NCBI RefSeq assembly: GCF_017614955.1
Contig: NZ_WVUH01000028.1
Span: 1 to 33,699, forward strand
Length of the DNA stretch: 33,699 bases
Reading direction: 5' to 3'
From: Micromonospora echinofusca
GTDB taxonomy: Bacteria; Actinomycetota; Actinomycetes; Mycobacteriales; Micromonosporaceae
Shown here: piece after piece, positions 8,632-18,179 of the stretch
How the letters are laid out: every line of letters begins with the position of its first letter
Numbering within the stretch: the first letter of the stretch is position 1
Made by a program: the position numbers and the translations under genes
The notes under the pieces: model-generated
Seen by the model: only the letters and a program-made list of their open reading frames with translations
Told to the model about the DNA's origin: nothing
Database searches by the model: none

Positions 8632-9717
8632 CTACCCCGCCATCAGCTCCGCGTACGCCGGCTTGATCACCTCGTCGATCAACGCCAGCCGCTCGTCGAA
8701 CGGGATGAACGCACTCTTCATCGCGTTGATGGTGAACCAGCGTAGCTCCGCCCAGCCGTAGCCGAACGCCTCCACCAGCAGCGCCATCTCGCGGGACATG
8801 GAGGTGCCGCTCATCAACCGGTTGTCGGTGTTGACGGTGACCCGGAACCGCAGGTCCCGCAGCAGCCCGATGGGGTGCTCGGCGATCGACGGGGCCGCCC
8901 CGGTCTGTACGTTCGACGACGGGCACAGCTCCAGCGGGATCCGCTTGTCCCGCACGTACGCGGCGAGCCGGCCGAGCACCGGGCGGCCGTCCGCCCCGCC
9001 GGTGATGTCGTCGACGATGCGTACGCCGTGACCGAGCCGGTCGGCTCCGCACCACTGGATGGCCTGCCAGATCGACGGCAGGCCGAACGCCTCACCGGCG
9101 TGGATGGTGAAGTGGAAGTTCTCCCGCTGGAGGTACTCGAAGGCGTCCAGGTGACGGGTGGGCGGGAAGCCCGCCTCGGCCCCGGCGATGTCGAACCCCA
9201 CCACCCCGCTGTCCCGGTGCCGCACGGCCAGCTCGGCGATCTCCTGCGACCGGGCCGCGTGGCGCATCGCGGTGAGCAGGGTGCCGATCCGGATCCGGTG
9301 CCCGGACCGGGCGGCCTGCGCGGTGCCCTCGGCGAAACCGGCCAGCACCGCCTCCACCACCTGGTCCAGGGTGAGGTCCCGCTCCAGGTGCTGCTCCGGG
9401 GCGAACCGTACCTCCGCGTAGACCACGCCGTCGGCGGCGAGGTCGATGGCGCACTCGGCGGCCACCCGGCGCAGCCCGGCCTCGGTCTGCATCACCGCCA
9501 CGGTGTGCGCGAACGTCTCCAGGTAGCGCTCCAGCGAGCCGGAGTCGGCAGCGGCCACGAACCAGCGGCCGAGTTCCTCGGGGTCGGTGGTGGGCAGGTC
9601 GTGCCCGACCTCCCGGGCGAGTTCGACGATCGTCGCCGGCCGCAGGCCGCCGTCGAGATGGTCGTGCAGGAGCGCCTTGGGTGCCTTGACGATGTCTTCG
9701 TAGGTGATCGCGGCCAT
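8632..9717 (-). CDS. add: Adenosine deaminase
   Basis: A protein of 361 residues, normal for the family. It converts adenosine and deoxyadenosine to inosine forms in the cytoplasm with a Zn ion. Visible catalytic features are HDHLDGG (metal ligands H18 and H20), the FTIHAGE motif carrying a Zn-binding His and the catalytic Glu, the DRLGHGVRI segment, and [11 protein letters not shown] with the metal-binding Asp. It is transcribed in the same direction as the nucleoside import operon but separated from it by the oppositely oriented rRNA methyltransferase gene. The 30-base gap to the convergent uridine-kinase-like gene has only an imperfect hairpin. Confidence 0.96.
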   Translation of the reverse strand: MAAITYEDIVKAPKALLHDHLDGGLRPATIVELAREVGHDLPTTDPEELGRWFVAAADSGSLERYLETFAHTVAVMQTEAGLRRVAAECAIDLAADGVVYAEVRFAPEQHLERDLTLDQVVEAVLAGFAEGTAQAARSGHRIRIGTLLTAMRHAARSQEIAELAVRHRDSGVVGFDIAGAEAGFPPTRHLDAFEYLQRENFHFTIHAGEAFGLPSIWQAIQWCGADRLGHGVRIVDDITGGADGRPVLGRLAAYVRDKRIPLELCPSSNVQTGAAPSIAEHPIGLLRDLRFRVTVNTDNRLMSGTSMSREMALLVEAFGYGWAELRWFTINAMKSAFIPFDERLALIDEVIKPAYAELMAG

Positions 9718-9839
9718 GCTCAGACATTAGTCGCGTCCCCCGCCCGGTCTCCGGCGGCGCCCCGCCCGGCAAGCCGTCGTGCCCGTCCGGCTGGCCCCCG
9801 TCCGGCCGGCCGCCGGGCCGACCCCGCTACGGTGGCGGG

Positions 9840-10715
9840 GTGGAGCCGCCGCGCCCGACGATGCACCCGGAGACCCTGCGCCGCCTGAGCTGCCCGGTCT
9901 GCGGCGACCCGCTGGCCGAGGCGACCGCCGGTACCGCCCGCGCACTGCGCTGCCCGCGCGGCCACAGCTTCGACGTCGCCCGGCAGGGGTACGTCGACCT
10001 GCTCGCCGGGCAGGCCCCGCACTCCGGGGACAGCGCCGCCATGGTGGCCGACCGGGCGGACTTCCTCGCCGCCGGGCACTACGACGTCATCTCCGCCGCG
10101 CTGGCCCGGGCGGCCGTGACCCACGTCCCGCCCGGTACGACGTACCCGCTGGTGGTGGAGCCCGGCGCCGGCACCGCCCGGCACCTCGCGGCGGTGCTGG
10201 ACGCGCTGCCCGACGCCACCGGTCTGGCGCTGGACGTCGCCAAGCCGGCGCTGCGCCGCGCGGCGCGGGCCCACCCACGGGCCGGCGCGGCGCTGGCCGA
10301 CACCTGGCGCCGGTTGCCCCTGGCGGACGCCTCGACGGCGCTGCTGCTGAACGTCTTCGCCCCCCGCAACGGCCCCGAGTTCCGCCGAGTGCTGCGCGCG
10401 GACGGGACCCTGCTGGTGGTCACGCCGGCCGCCGACCACCTGGCCGAGCTGGTCGACGCGCTCGGCCTGCTGCGGGTGGACCCGGAGAAGGCCGACCGGG
10501 TGGCCGCGAGCCTGGCCGGGCACTTCACGGCGGGGCAGGCCGGGGAGCACCGGGCCGGGCTGCGGCTGCTCAGGTCGGAGGTGCGGACCCTGGTCGGCAT
10601 GGGGCCGAGCGCCTGGCACACCGATCCGGTCCGGCTGGACCAGCGGTTGGCCGCGTTACCCGAGCCGGTACCGGTCACCGTCGCGGTCCGGCTGGCCGTC
10701 TACCGACCGGCCTGA
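9840..10715 (+). CDS. 23S rRNA (guanine-N1) methyltransferase, RlmA/TlrB family
   Basis: A protein of 291 residues (284 if ATG at 9861 is used). The N-terminal Zn-binding module has C18, C21, C38 and H42 (CPVCG, then CPRGHSFDVARQGYVDLL), the hallmark of RlmA-type enzymes. A SAM-binding Rossmann core follows with VVEPGAGTARHLAAVL as motif I, ALDVAKPAL as motif II, and LLLNVFAPRNGPEFRRVLR. Gram-positive members (RlmA-II, including TlrB and MyrA) methylate helix 35 near G748 and contribute to resistance to tylosin-like macrolides. Whether this copy is housekeeping or resistance cannot be told from sequence. It stands alone on the plus strand inside a minus-strand nucleoside region. GTG at 9840 lacks a clear ribosome-binding site, so the ATG is a serious alternative. 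Confidence 0.88.
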   Translation: MEPPRPTMHPETLRRLSCPVCGDPLAEATAGTARALRCPRGHSFDVARQGYVDLLAGQAPHSGDSAAMVADRADFLAAGHYDVISAALARAAVTHVPPGTTYPLVVEPGAGTARHLAAVLDALPDATGLALDVAKPALRRAARAHPRAGAALADTWRRLPLADASTALLLNVFAPRNGPEFRRVLRADGTLLVVTPAADHLAELVDALGLLRVDPEKADRVAASLAGHFTAGQAGEHRAGLRLLRSEVRTLVGMGPSAWHTDPVRLDQRLAALPEPVPVTVAVRLAVYRPA

Positions 10716-10728
10716 CCGGAGGGCCGGG

Positions 10729-10777
10729 CTGAGCCGGTCCGGCAACGAGCCGGTCCGACAACAAGCGGCCGGCTCAG
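10729..10777. terminator. Probable bidirectional terminator between convergent genes
   Basis: Perfect 9-bp arms CTGAGCCGG (10729-10737) and CCGGCTCAG (10769-10777). The right arm covers the stop codon of the minus-strand DUF4272 gene. Between the arms is a direct repeat of AGCCGGTCCG followed by CAAC. Confidence 0.5.
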
Positions 10778-11457
10778 GTGGAGAGGTCGACCTCTTCCCA
10801 GCCCCCGGGTTCGTCGTGGTACGGCCCGGTGAAGACGACCGCCCACTCCAGCGCCCACCGGCGCTGACCGATCGCGTTGGCGTCCACCAGGCCGGGCAGG
10901 ACGCCGCCGGTCCGCTCGATCTCCAGGTAGCTCCAGTCCAGGCAGTAGTGCAGGTCGAGCAGACCGGCCACCTCGACCGGGTCCCGGGGGGCGGCGAGGA
11001 TCCGGGACCGCCACTGCGCGAACGTCTCGTCGGCGGCCAGGTTCGGCAACTGCCGGACGAACCGGTCGTCCGGCGGGACGGTCGGGTCGAGGTGCCGGGT
11101 CAGGCCGAGCACCCAGGCCAACCCGAAGAGCGCGTCGTGGTGCAGGACGAACGACCGGTGGTCGCCCTTGCCGCCCACCAGGAACTGCCATTCCGGCGGG
11201 GTGACCTGCTCGACCAGGTGCGAGCCGAGCAGCCAACCCATCGCGGCGTCCGCCGGCATGCCGAAGCACCGGCCCATGATGACGTGCAGGATCGCCGCCC
11301 GGGCCTCCAGCTCCGCGGTCGGCCGCAACGCGACCTCGTCCCCGGCCTCCCAGACCAGGGGATACTCGTCGGGGGGCAGCGGTACGCCGAGCCGCTCCAG
11401 TTCGTAGCAGCTCGCCGTACGGATGGTGCCCGGGTCCGGCAGGGGAACAGCGGCCAC
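10774..11457 (-). CDS. DUF4272 domain-containing protein
   Basis: A protein of 227 residues. I start it at GTG 11457, ten bases after the deoA stop. The frame is open further upstream, but that part overlaps deoA and reads as low-complexity shadow. The DUF4272 pattern covers nearly all of it: a TASCYELERLGVPLPPDE opening, an ARAAILHVIM helix, the GWLLGSHLVEQVTPPEWQFL block, then a W/F-rich ALFGLAWVLGL helix. No signal or membrane segment is seen. The function of the family is unknown. Position and spacing make it the last gene of the nucleoside salvage operon, which may be incidental. Confidence 0.78.
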   Translation of the reverse strand: MAAVPLPDPGTIRTASCYELERLGVPLPPDEYPLVWEAGDEVALRPTAELEARAAILHVIMGRCFGMPADAAMGWLLGSHLVEQVTPPEWQFLVGGKGDHRSFVLHHDALFGLAWVLGLTRHLDPTVPPDDRFVRQLPNLAADETFAQWRSRILAAPRDPVEVAGLLDLHYCLDWSYLEIERTGGVLPGLVDANAIGQRRWALEWAVVFTGPYHDEPGGWEEVDLST

Positions 11458-11467
11458 GGCCGACCGG

Positions 11468-12748
11468 TCAGCCGATCCGCTCGATGACCAGCGGGGCCGC
11501 CGGGGTGACCCGGTCGGCCACGGTGACCGCGCGGGCCGCCTCGGCCCGGGCCGCCGGGATCCGGGCCGGGTCGTCGGCGCGCAGCTCGTAGAGCGGGTCA
11601 CCGGCCCGCACCAGGTCACCGGGGCGGCGGTGCAGCACGACCCCGGCGGCGGCGCTGACCGGGTCCTCCTTGCGGGCCCGCCCGGCACCGAGCCGCCAGG
11701 CGGCGATCCCGATGGCGTACGCGTCGACCGCCGCGACGACGCCGTCGGTCTCGGCGCGGACCACCTCCACCTCGTTGGCGACCGGCATCGGGGCGTCCGG
11801 GTCGCCGCCCTGCGCCTCGATCATCGCCCGCCAGGAGTCCATCGCCCGCCCGTCGCGCAGCGCGTCGGCGGGGTCCACGTCGGGCAGCCCGGCGGCGGCG
11901 AGCATCTCCCGGGCCAGGGCCAGGGTCAGTTCGACCACGTCGGCGGGGCCGCCACCGGCCAGCACCTCGACCGACTCGGTGACCTCCACGGCGTTGCCGA
12001 CGGTGCGGCCGAGCGGGGTGGACATGTCGGTGAGCAGGGCCACCGTGCGTACCCCGTGCGCCCCGCCCAGTTCCACCATGGTGCGGGCGAGTTCCCGGGC
12101 GTCGTCGACCGACTTCATGAACGCGCCGGAACCGACCTTCACGTCCAGGACCAGCGCACCGGTCCCCTCGGCGATCTTCTTGCTCATGATCGAGCTGGCG
12201 ATCAGCGGGATCGCCTCGACCGTGCCGGTGACGTCACGCAGCGCGTACAGCTTGCGGTCGGCCGGGGCCAGCCCCTCCCCGGCGGCGCAGATGACCGCGC
12301 CGACGTCCCGCAACTGGGCGGTGAACTCCGCGTTGCTCAGCGCGGCCCGCCAGCCCGGGATGGATTCGAGCTTGTCCAGCGTGCCGCCGGTGTGGCCGAG
12401 CCCCCGGCCGGAGAGCTGCGGTACGGCGGCACCGCAGGCCGCCACCAGCGGGGTCAACGGCAGGGTGATCTTGTCACCGACCCCGCCGGTGGAGTGCTTG
12501 TCGACGGTGGGCCGGTGCACGGCGGACAGGTCCAGCCGCTCGCCGCTGGCGATCATCGCGGCGGTCCACCGGGCGATCTCCGCGCCGGTCATGCCCCGCA
12601 GCAGGATCGCCATGGCCAGTGCGGACATCTGCTCGTCGGCCACCCGGCCCCGGGTGTACGCGTCGACCACCCAGTCGATCTGGGCGTCGGAGAGCACCCC
12701 GCCGTCCCGCTTGGTGCGGATCACGTCGACCGCGGCGAACCCACTCAT
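11468..12748 (-). CDS. deoA: Thymidine (pyrimidine-nucleoside) phosphorylase
   Basis: A protein of 426 residues, typical of the family. It cleaves thymidine or deoxyuridine (and possibly uridine) with phosphate to the base and (deoxy)ribose-1-phosphate. Motifs: the N-terminal helical region with SDAQIDWVVDAYTRG, the phosphate loop in VDKHSTGGVGDKIT, the LSGRGLGHTGGTLDKLESIPG signature, and SSIMSKKIAEGTGALVLDVKVGSGAFMK. ATG at 12748 is preceded by GAAGGAAG at good distance and overlaps the cdd stop by four bases (ATGA), so it is coupled to cdd. The frame is open upstream but that part is cdd read in another frame. Member of the bmpA-nup-cdd-deoA operon. Confidence 0.96.
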   Translation of the reverse strand: MSGFAAVDVIRTKRDGGVLSDAQIDWVVDAYTRGRVADEQMSALAMAILLRGMTGAEIARWTAAMIASGERLDLSAVHRPTVDKHSTGGVGDKITLPLTPLVAACGAAVPQLSGRGLGHTGGTLDKLESIPGWRAALSNAEFTAQLRDVGAVICAAGEGLAPADRKLYALRDVTGTVEAIPLIASSIMSKKIAEGTGALVLDVKVGSGAFMKSVDDARELARTMVELGGAHGVRTVALLTDMSTPLGRTVGNAVEVTESVEVLAGGGPADVVELTLALAREMLAAAGLPDVDPADALRDGRAMDSWRAMIEAQGGDPDAPMPVANEVEVVRAETDGVVAAVDAYAIGIAAWRLGAGRARKEDPVSAAAGVVLHRRPGDLVRAGDPLYELRADDPARIPAARAEAARAVTVADRVTPAAPLVIERIG

Positions 12749-13479
12749 CGCATTCTTCCTTCGGTCTCCCCGGTGCTGCCGGGCCAGCGGGTCGGGATCT
12801 CCAGGGGCGGCTCCCCGTCCCCGGCCCAGTAGAGCGTGCCTGCGGCGTCCACCACGACCACCCGGGGGGTCCGGGCGTGTCCCCAGGTGACCGCGTCGGC
12901 CGGGTCCGTCCAGGTCGGCCCCTCCTCCAGTACGCCCGGCTCGGCGTTGCCGCCGTCCCCGGCGGACCGTTCCCAGTACGCCGTCCAGACCTGCTTGCCG
13001 GCGGTCACGTCGGGGTGCACGAAGACCGTGCCCCGGCCCCGCCAGGAGGCCAGCCGTTCCGGTACCACCGGCAGCGTGTCGTCCCGGACGATCGCCTCCA
13101 GGTCCTGCACCCCGAACGCGTGCGGCAGCAGCTCGGCCATGGTCAGCGGGCCGCCCTTCGCCTCGATCAGGCAGTCCGGGCCGCCGTGTTCCCAGAGCAG
13201 CTGCCGGCAGCGGCCGCACGGCATCAGCGGCTCACCGGTCGCGTCGACGCAGGACAGCGCGACGAGCCGGCCACCGCCGGTGGCGTGCAGCGCGGAGACC
13301 ACCCCGCACTCGGCGCAGAGCACCACGCCGTACGCGGCGTTCTCCACGTTGCAGCCGCGCACGATCCGGCCGTCGTCGACCAGGGCCGCCGCCCCCACCG
13401 GGAACTTGGAGTACGGCGCGTACGCGTGCCGCATCGCCTCGGTGGCGGCGGCCCGCAGTTCGGCCCAGTCGATCCGCAT
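12745..13479 (-). CDS. cdd: Cytidine deaminase with unrecognised C-terminal extension
   Basis: A protein of 244 residues, against about 125-140 for ordinary cytidine deaminases. Residues 1 to about 125 form the complete deaminase core: FPVGAAAL, CNVENAAYG, the catalytic CAE at 55-57 and PCGRCRQ at 88-93 (Zn ligands C55, C88, C91). Residues of about 133-244 form an additional region with hydrophobic strands (RGTVFVHPDV, KQVWTAYWERS, RVVVVDAAGTLYWAG) and a Pro-rich end; I do not recognise it. The core lies on the same continuous frame, so this is a fusion, not an overlap. ATG at 13479 follows a perfect AGGAGG, 12 bases after the nupQ stop. It would deaminate cytidine and deoxycytidine delivered by the adjacent transporter. 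Confidence 0.94.
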   Translation of the reverse strand: MRIDWAELRAAATEAMRHAYAPYSKFPVGAAALVDDGRIVRGCNVENAAYGVVLCAECGVVSALHATGGGRLVALSCVDATGEPLMPCGRCRQLLWEHGGPDCLIEAKGGPLTMAELLPHAFGVQDLEAIVRDDTLPVVPERLASWRGRGTVFVHPDVTAGKQVWTAYWERSAGDGGNAEPGVLEEGPTWTDPADAVTWGHARTPRVVVVDAAGTLYWAGDGEPPLEIPTRWPGSTGETEGRMR

Positions 13480-13491
13480 GGTGCCTCCTGT

Positions 13492-14772
13492 TCAGCCCTT
13501 GATGTAGGGCTTGCCGTCGGCGGCCGGTGCCCGGACCTTACCGACCAGGCCGGCCACCGCGAAGATGGTGGCCAGGTACGGCAGCATCGCCAGGAACTGG
13601 CTGGGGATGACGCTGTTGATCGCCCCGAGGTAGGTGCCGAGCTGGTCGGCGAACCCGAAGAAGAGCGCGGCGAGCAGGGCGCCGGTCGGGTTCCACCGGC
13701 CGAAGATCAGCGCGGCCAGGGCGATGAAGCCCTTACCGCCGATCATGTTCTTGGTGAAGGTGTAGAGCGCCAGCGTGTAGGACGCGCCGCCGACCCCGGC
13801 CACCAGCCCGGCGAGCAGCACGTTGAAGTACCGCAGCCGGAGCACCTTGACGCCGAGCGTGTCCGCAGCCGTCGGGTGCTCGCCGACGGCCCGGGTACGC
13901 AGCCCCCACCGGGTCCGGAACAGCGCAATGTGGATCACCAGGACCAGGATCAGCCCGAGGTAGAGGAAGATGTTGGCCCGGAACAGGGCCGGCCCGATGA
14001 CCGGGATGTCCGACAGCAGCGGGATCTCCCAGTTGCTGAACCGGGGCGGCTGGTTGTACTTCGCGGTGTCGGTCTGCATCAGCCGCTCGTACAGGAAGCC
14101 GGTCAGACCGACCGCGAGCAGGTTGAGCACGATGCCCATGACCACCTGGTCCACCAGGTAGTGGATGGCGAAGACGGCCAGCAGCAGCGAGATGAACGCG
14201 CCACCGATCGCGGCGGCGACCAGGCCGACCCAGACACTGCCGGACATCGTGCCGAAGAGCGCACCGGCGAACGCCCCCATCAGGAGCTGCCCCTCGATGG
14301 CCACGTTGACCACGCCGGAGCGCTCGCAGAGCACTCCGGCGAGGGCACCGAAGATAAGCGGCAGGGCGAGGATGAAGGTGCCCCGCAGGATGTTGACCAT
14401 CGGCATGAAGTTCTGCCCGGTCGGGGCGGCGGAGACCTGCCAGCAGAGGAAGGCCAGCACGAAGCCGACCACGCCGACCCCGAGCAGCAGGGTGAACCAG
14501 CGCTTCGGCACCCCGGCGAGCAGGGCGGCGCCGGCCGCCGCCGCGAGCACGCCGAACAGGATCGCGCCGAACGTGCCGTTGACGGCCAGGGCCGCGCCGG
14601 CCGAGTCCTCGCTGAGCGTGAAGCGGGCCTGCTGGTCGGTGGCGAGCGCCCCGAAGAGCACCGCCGCGAGCACTCCCAGGGCGAGCAGCACCGCGCCGAT
14701 CTTGCGGTTGCGGGTCCAGAATCCCTCGTCCACCGGTGCGACGGCGACGTCCGGGACAGCCATGGTGGACAT
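13492..14772 (-). CDS. nupQ: Nucleoside ABC transporter permease 2 (NupQ-like, BPD_transp_2)
   Basis: A protein of 426 residues with many membrane segments: about 24-44, several in 60-130, then the conserved permease core. The core contains FALPLIFGALAGVLCERSGVVNVAIEGQLLMGAFAG, the family signature near residues 140-175. Later segments include MGIVLNLLAVGLTGFLYE and KGFIALAALIFGRWNPTGALLAALFFGFADQLG. It forms the channel heterodimer with the upstream permease. ATG at 14772 has GGAG ten bases upstream; a second ATG at 14763 is possible. The 60-base gap after nupP and the 12-base gap to cdd place it in one operon. Confidence 0.93.
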   Translation of the reverse strand: MSTMAVPDVAVAPVDEGFWTRNRKIGAVLLALGVLAAVLFGALATDQQARFTLSEDSAGAALAVNGTFGAILFGVLAAAAGAALLAGVPKRWFTLLLGVGVVGFVLAFLCWQVSAAPTGQNFMPMVNILRGTFILALPLIFGALAGVLCERSGVVNVAIEGQLLMGAFAGALFGTMSGSVWVGLVAAAIGGAFISLLLAVFAIHYLVDQVVMGIVLNLLAVGLTGFLYERLMQTDTAKYNQPPRFSNWEIPLLSDIPVIGPALFRANIFLYLGLILVLVIHIALFRTRWGLRTRAVGEHPTAADTLGVKVLRLRYFNVLLAGLVAGVGGASYTLALYTFTKNMIGGKGFIALAALIFGRWNPTGALLAALFFGFADQLGTYLGAINSVIPSQFLAMLPYLATIFAVAGLVGKVRAPAADGKPYIKG

Positions 14773-14832
14773 CAGCTCATGTCTCCGTTCGCGACTGCGG
14801 GGCTCGCCAGCTCACTCCTCGCGCTCACCGTG

Positions 14833-16247
14833 TCACCAGCCCTTCGCCAGGCTCGTGTGCAACCGGGCGGCCCGCGCCGCGCGGAGCTGGAAGATCGCCT
14901 TCACCAGGGCGGGAGCGGCGATGAAGATGACGATCAGCGCCTGGAGCACGGTGACCAGCTCCAGCGAGATCCCGGAGTAGGACTGCATCCGGTTGCCGCC
15001 GGCCTGCAACGCGCCGAACAGCAGCGCGGCGAGCGCCACGCCCCACGGCTTCACCCGGCCGAGCAACGCGACCAGGATGCCGTCGAAGCCGATCTGGGCG
15101 ACCACCAGCGGGGTCAGTGCGCTGGCCGTGGAACCGAGCACCATGTTGGATCCGCCGAGGCCGGCCAGGATCCCGGCGAAGACCATGATCAGGACGTACG
15201 TCCGGGTGACGCTGATGCCGGCGGTCCGCGCGGCGTCCGGGTTGGCCCCGACCGCGCGCAGCTCGAAGCCGAGCGTGGACCGGTTGAGCAGCCAGGCGAC
15301 CGCCCAGGTGGCCAGCACGGCCACCAGGATGCCGGCGTGTACCCGCAGGTTGTCGCCGAGCAGTCGGGGCAGTTGCGCGGAGCCGTCGACCGACCGGCTG
15401 ATCGCGTCGGTACGACCCGGGTCCTGGATGCCCTTCTGCACGATCAGCCAGGACAGGAAGTACACCGCGATGTAGTTGAGCATGATCGTGTTGATCACCT
15501 CGTGGGCGCCGGCCCGGGCCTTCAGGATGCCCGGGATGAAGCCCCAGATCGCCCCACCGAGCGCCCCGGCGAGCACCGCGACGATCAGGTGCAGCACCGG
15601 CGGGAGCGGCAGCAGGAAGCCGGCCAGCGCGGCGAGGATGACGCCGATGGTGGCCTGGCCCTGGGCGCCGATGTTGAACAGACCGCCCCGGAACGCCAGC
15701 GCCACGGAGAGGCCGGTGAAGACCAGCGGCGCGGTGTAGGTGAGCGTCTCGGAGATCGGCGCGAGCACCGGCTCCCAGCCGTTGCTGCCGTTCAGCCAGC
15801 CGGAGAACGCCTCCGGGTCGAAGACCGAACCCTTGAAGAGGTTGGCGTACCCCTCACTGACCAGGGTCCAGCTCGCGTTCAGCGCGTCCGCCGGGCGGGC
15901 GGTGATGTAGCTGTAGGTGGCCAGCACCTCGGGGTCCGAGATGATCATCAGTACCGCACCGACCACGATCGCGAGGACCAGGGCGAGCACCGTGACGGTC
16001 ACCGTGTTGGCCGCCCAGAGGTTGGCCAGGAAGAGCTGCCCGAGGGAGGGCCGGGCCTCCGGTTCGGTCGGCTTGCCGGGTGCCGGCTTCCCGACCGGCT
16101 TGCCGGCGGCCGGGGTGGCGGTCGCCGTCTCGGCCCCGGTAGCGGTCGCGGTCTCCGCCCGTTCGGCGTTGTCCAGCGCGTCCTGCGCCGCCTGCGCCTC
16201 GCTCGCCGGTTCCTTGTCCGGCGAACCCGCGCCGGGGTTGGGGATGG

Positions 16248-16251
<4 letters not shown>
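14833..16251 (-). CDS. nupP: Nucleoside ABC transporter permease 1 (NupP-like, BPD_transp_2)
   Basis: A protein of 472 residues. The first 75 or so are an Ala/Thr/Pro/Glu-rich hydrophilic leader with repeated TATAT and KPxGKP elements, then a first membrane segment at about 85-105. The permease core has [36 protein letters not shown], the family signature. Further segments include [20 protein letters not shown] and [37 protein letters not shown]. The start overlaps the nupO stop by four bases (ATGA at 16248-16251), so translation is coupled. The hydrophilic leader is unusually long for the family and adjoins the equally low-complexity end of nupO. Confidence 0.93.
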
Positions 16252-17918
<1,667 letters not shown>

Positions 17919-17921
<3 letters not shown>

Positions 17922-17932
17922 CGCAACCTCCT
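17919..17932 (-). promoter_or_regulatory. Shine-Dalgarno and CTG start of nupO
   Basis: On the minus strand AGGAGG (17932-17927) is followed by five bases (TTGCG) and the CTG at 17921-17919. Translation from here gives [15 protein letters not shown], the expected opening of an ABC ATPase. The TTG in the spacer is out of frame. Confidence 0.75.
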
Positions 17933-18064
17933 GGAGTGCGAGCGATGGTGCAGCGTAGCTGCTGCCGGCGGCCCGGTGGCCGTGGATCTGGGCTGGGCAC
18001 GTCGATCTCGTGGACCTGCCGTGCGGTACCGCCCGAGGTGTCGGCCGGTACCGGTAGAGAACGA

Positions 18065-18114
18065 CCGGCCGCTCCGGTGACGCGGGTGGTACCCCGCGCG
18101 GTCGGAGCGGCCGG
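18065..18114 (-). promoter_or_regulatory. Intercistronic hairpin 2 between bmpA and nupO
   Basis: Perfect 12-bp arms CCGGCCGCTCCG (18065-18076) and CGGAGCGGCCGG (18103-18114) enclose a second small stem (CGCGGG 18081-18086 with CCCGCG 18093-18098). It could be an attenuator, a processing site or a partial terminator lowering expression of the downstream ABC genes relative to bmpA. Confidence 0.65.
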
Positions 18115-18133
18115 ACATGTGACGTACCGCGTA

Positions 18134-18175
18134 CCGCCGGTCACCCTGTGATCGTTTCACCGGGGTGACCGGCGG
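18134..18175 (-). terminator. Intercistronic hairpin 1, directly after the bmpA stop
   Basis: Perfect 13-bp arms CCGCCGGTCACCC (18134-18146) and GGGTGACCGGCGG (18163-18175), with a 16-base loop. In the direction of transcription the stem begins four bases after the bmpA stop codon. It probably protects the bmpA message 3' end or causes partial termination. Confidence 0.7.
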
Positions 18176-18179
18176 GGTG

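Noticed and set aside
9720-10619. Minus-strand open frame opposite the rRNA methyltransferase
   Set aside because: The plus strand holds the Zn module and SAM-binding motifs; the minus frame is Gly/Arg/Gln-rich shadow.
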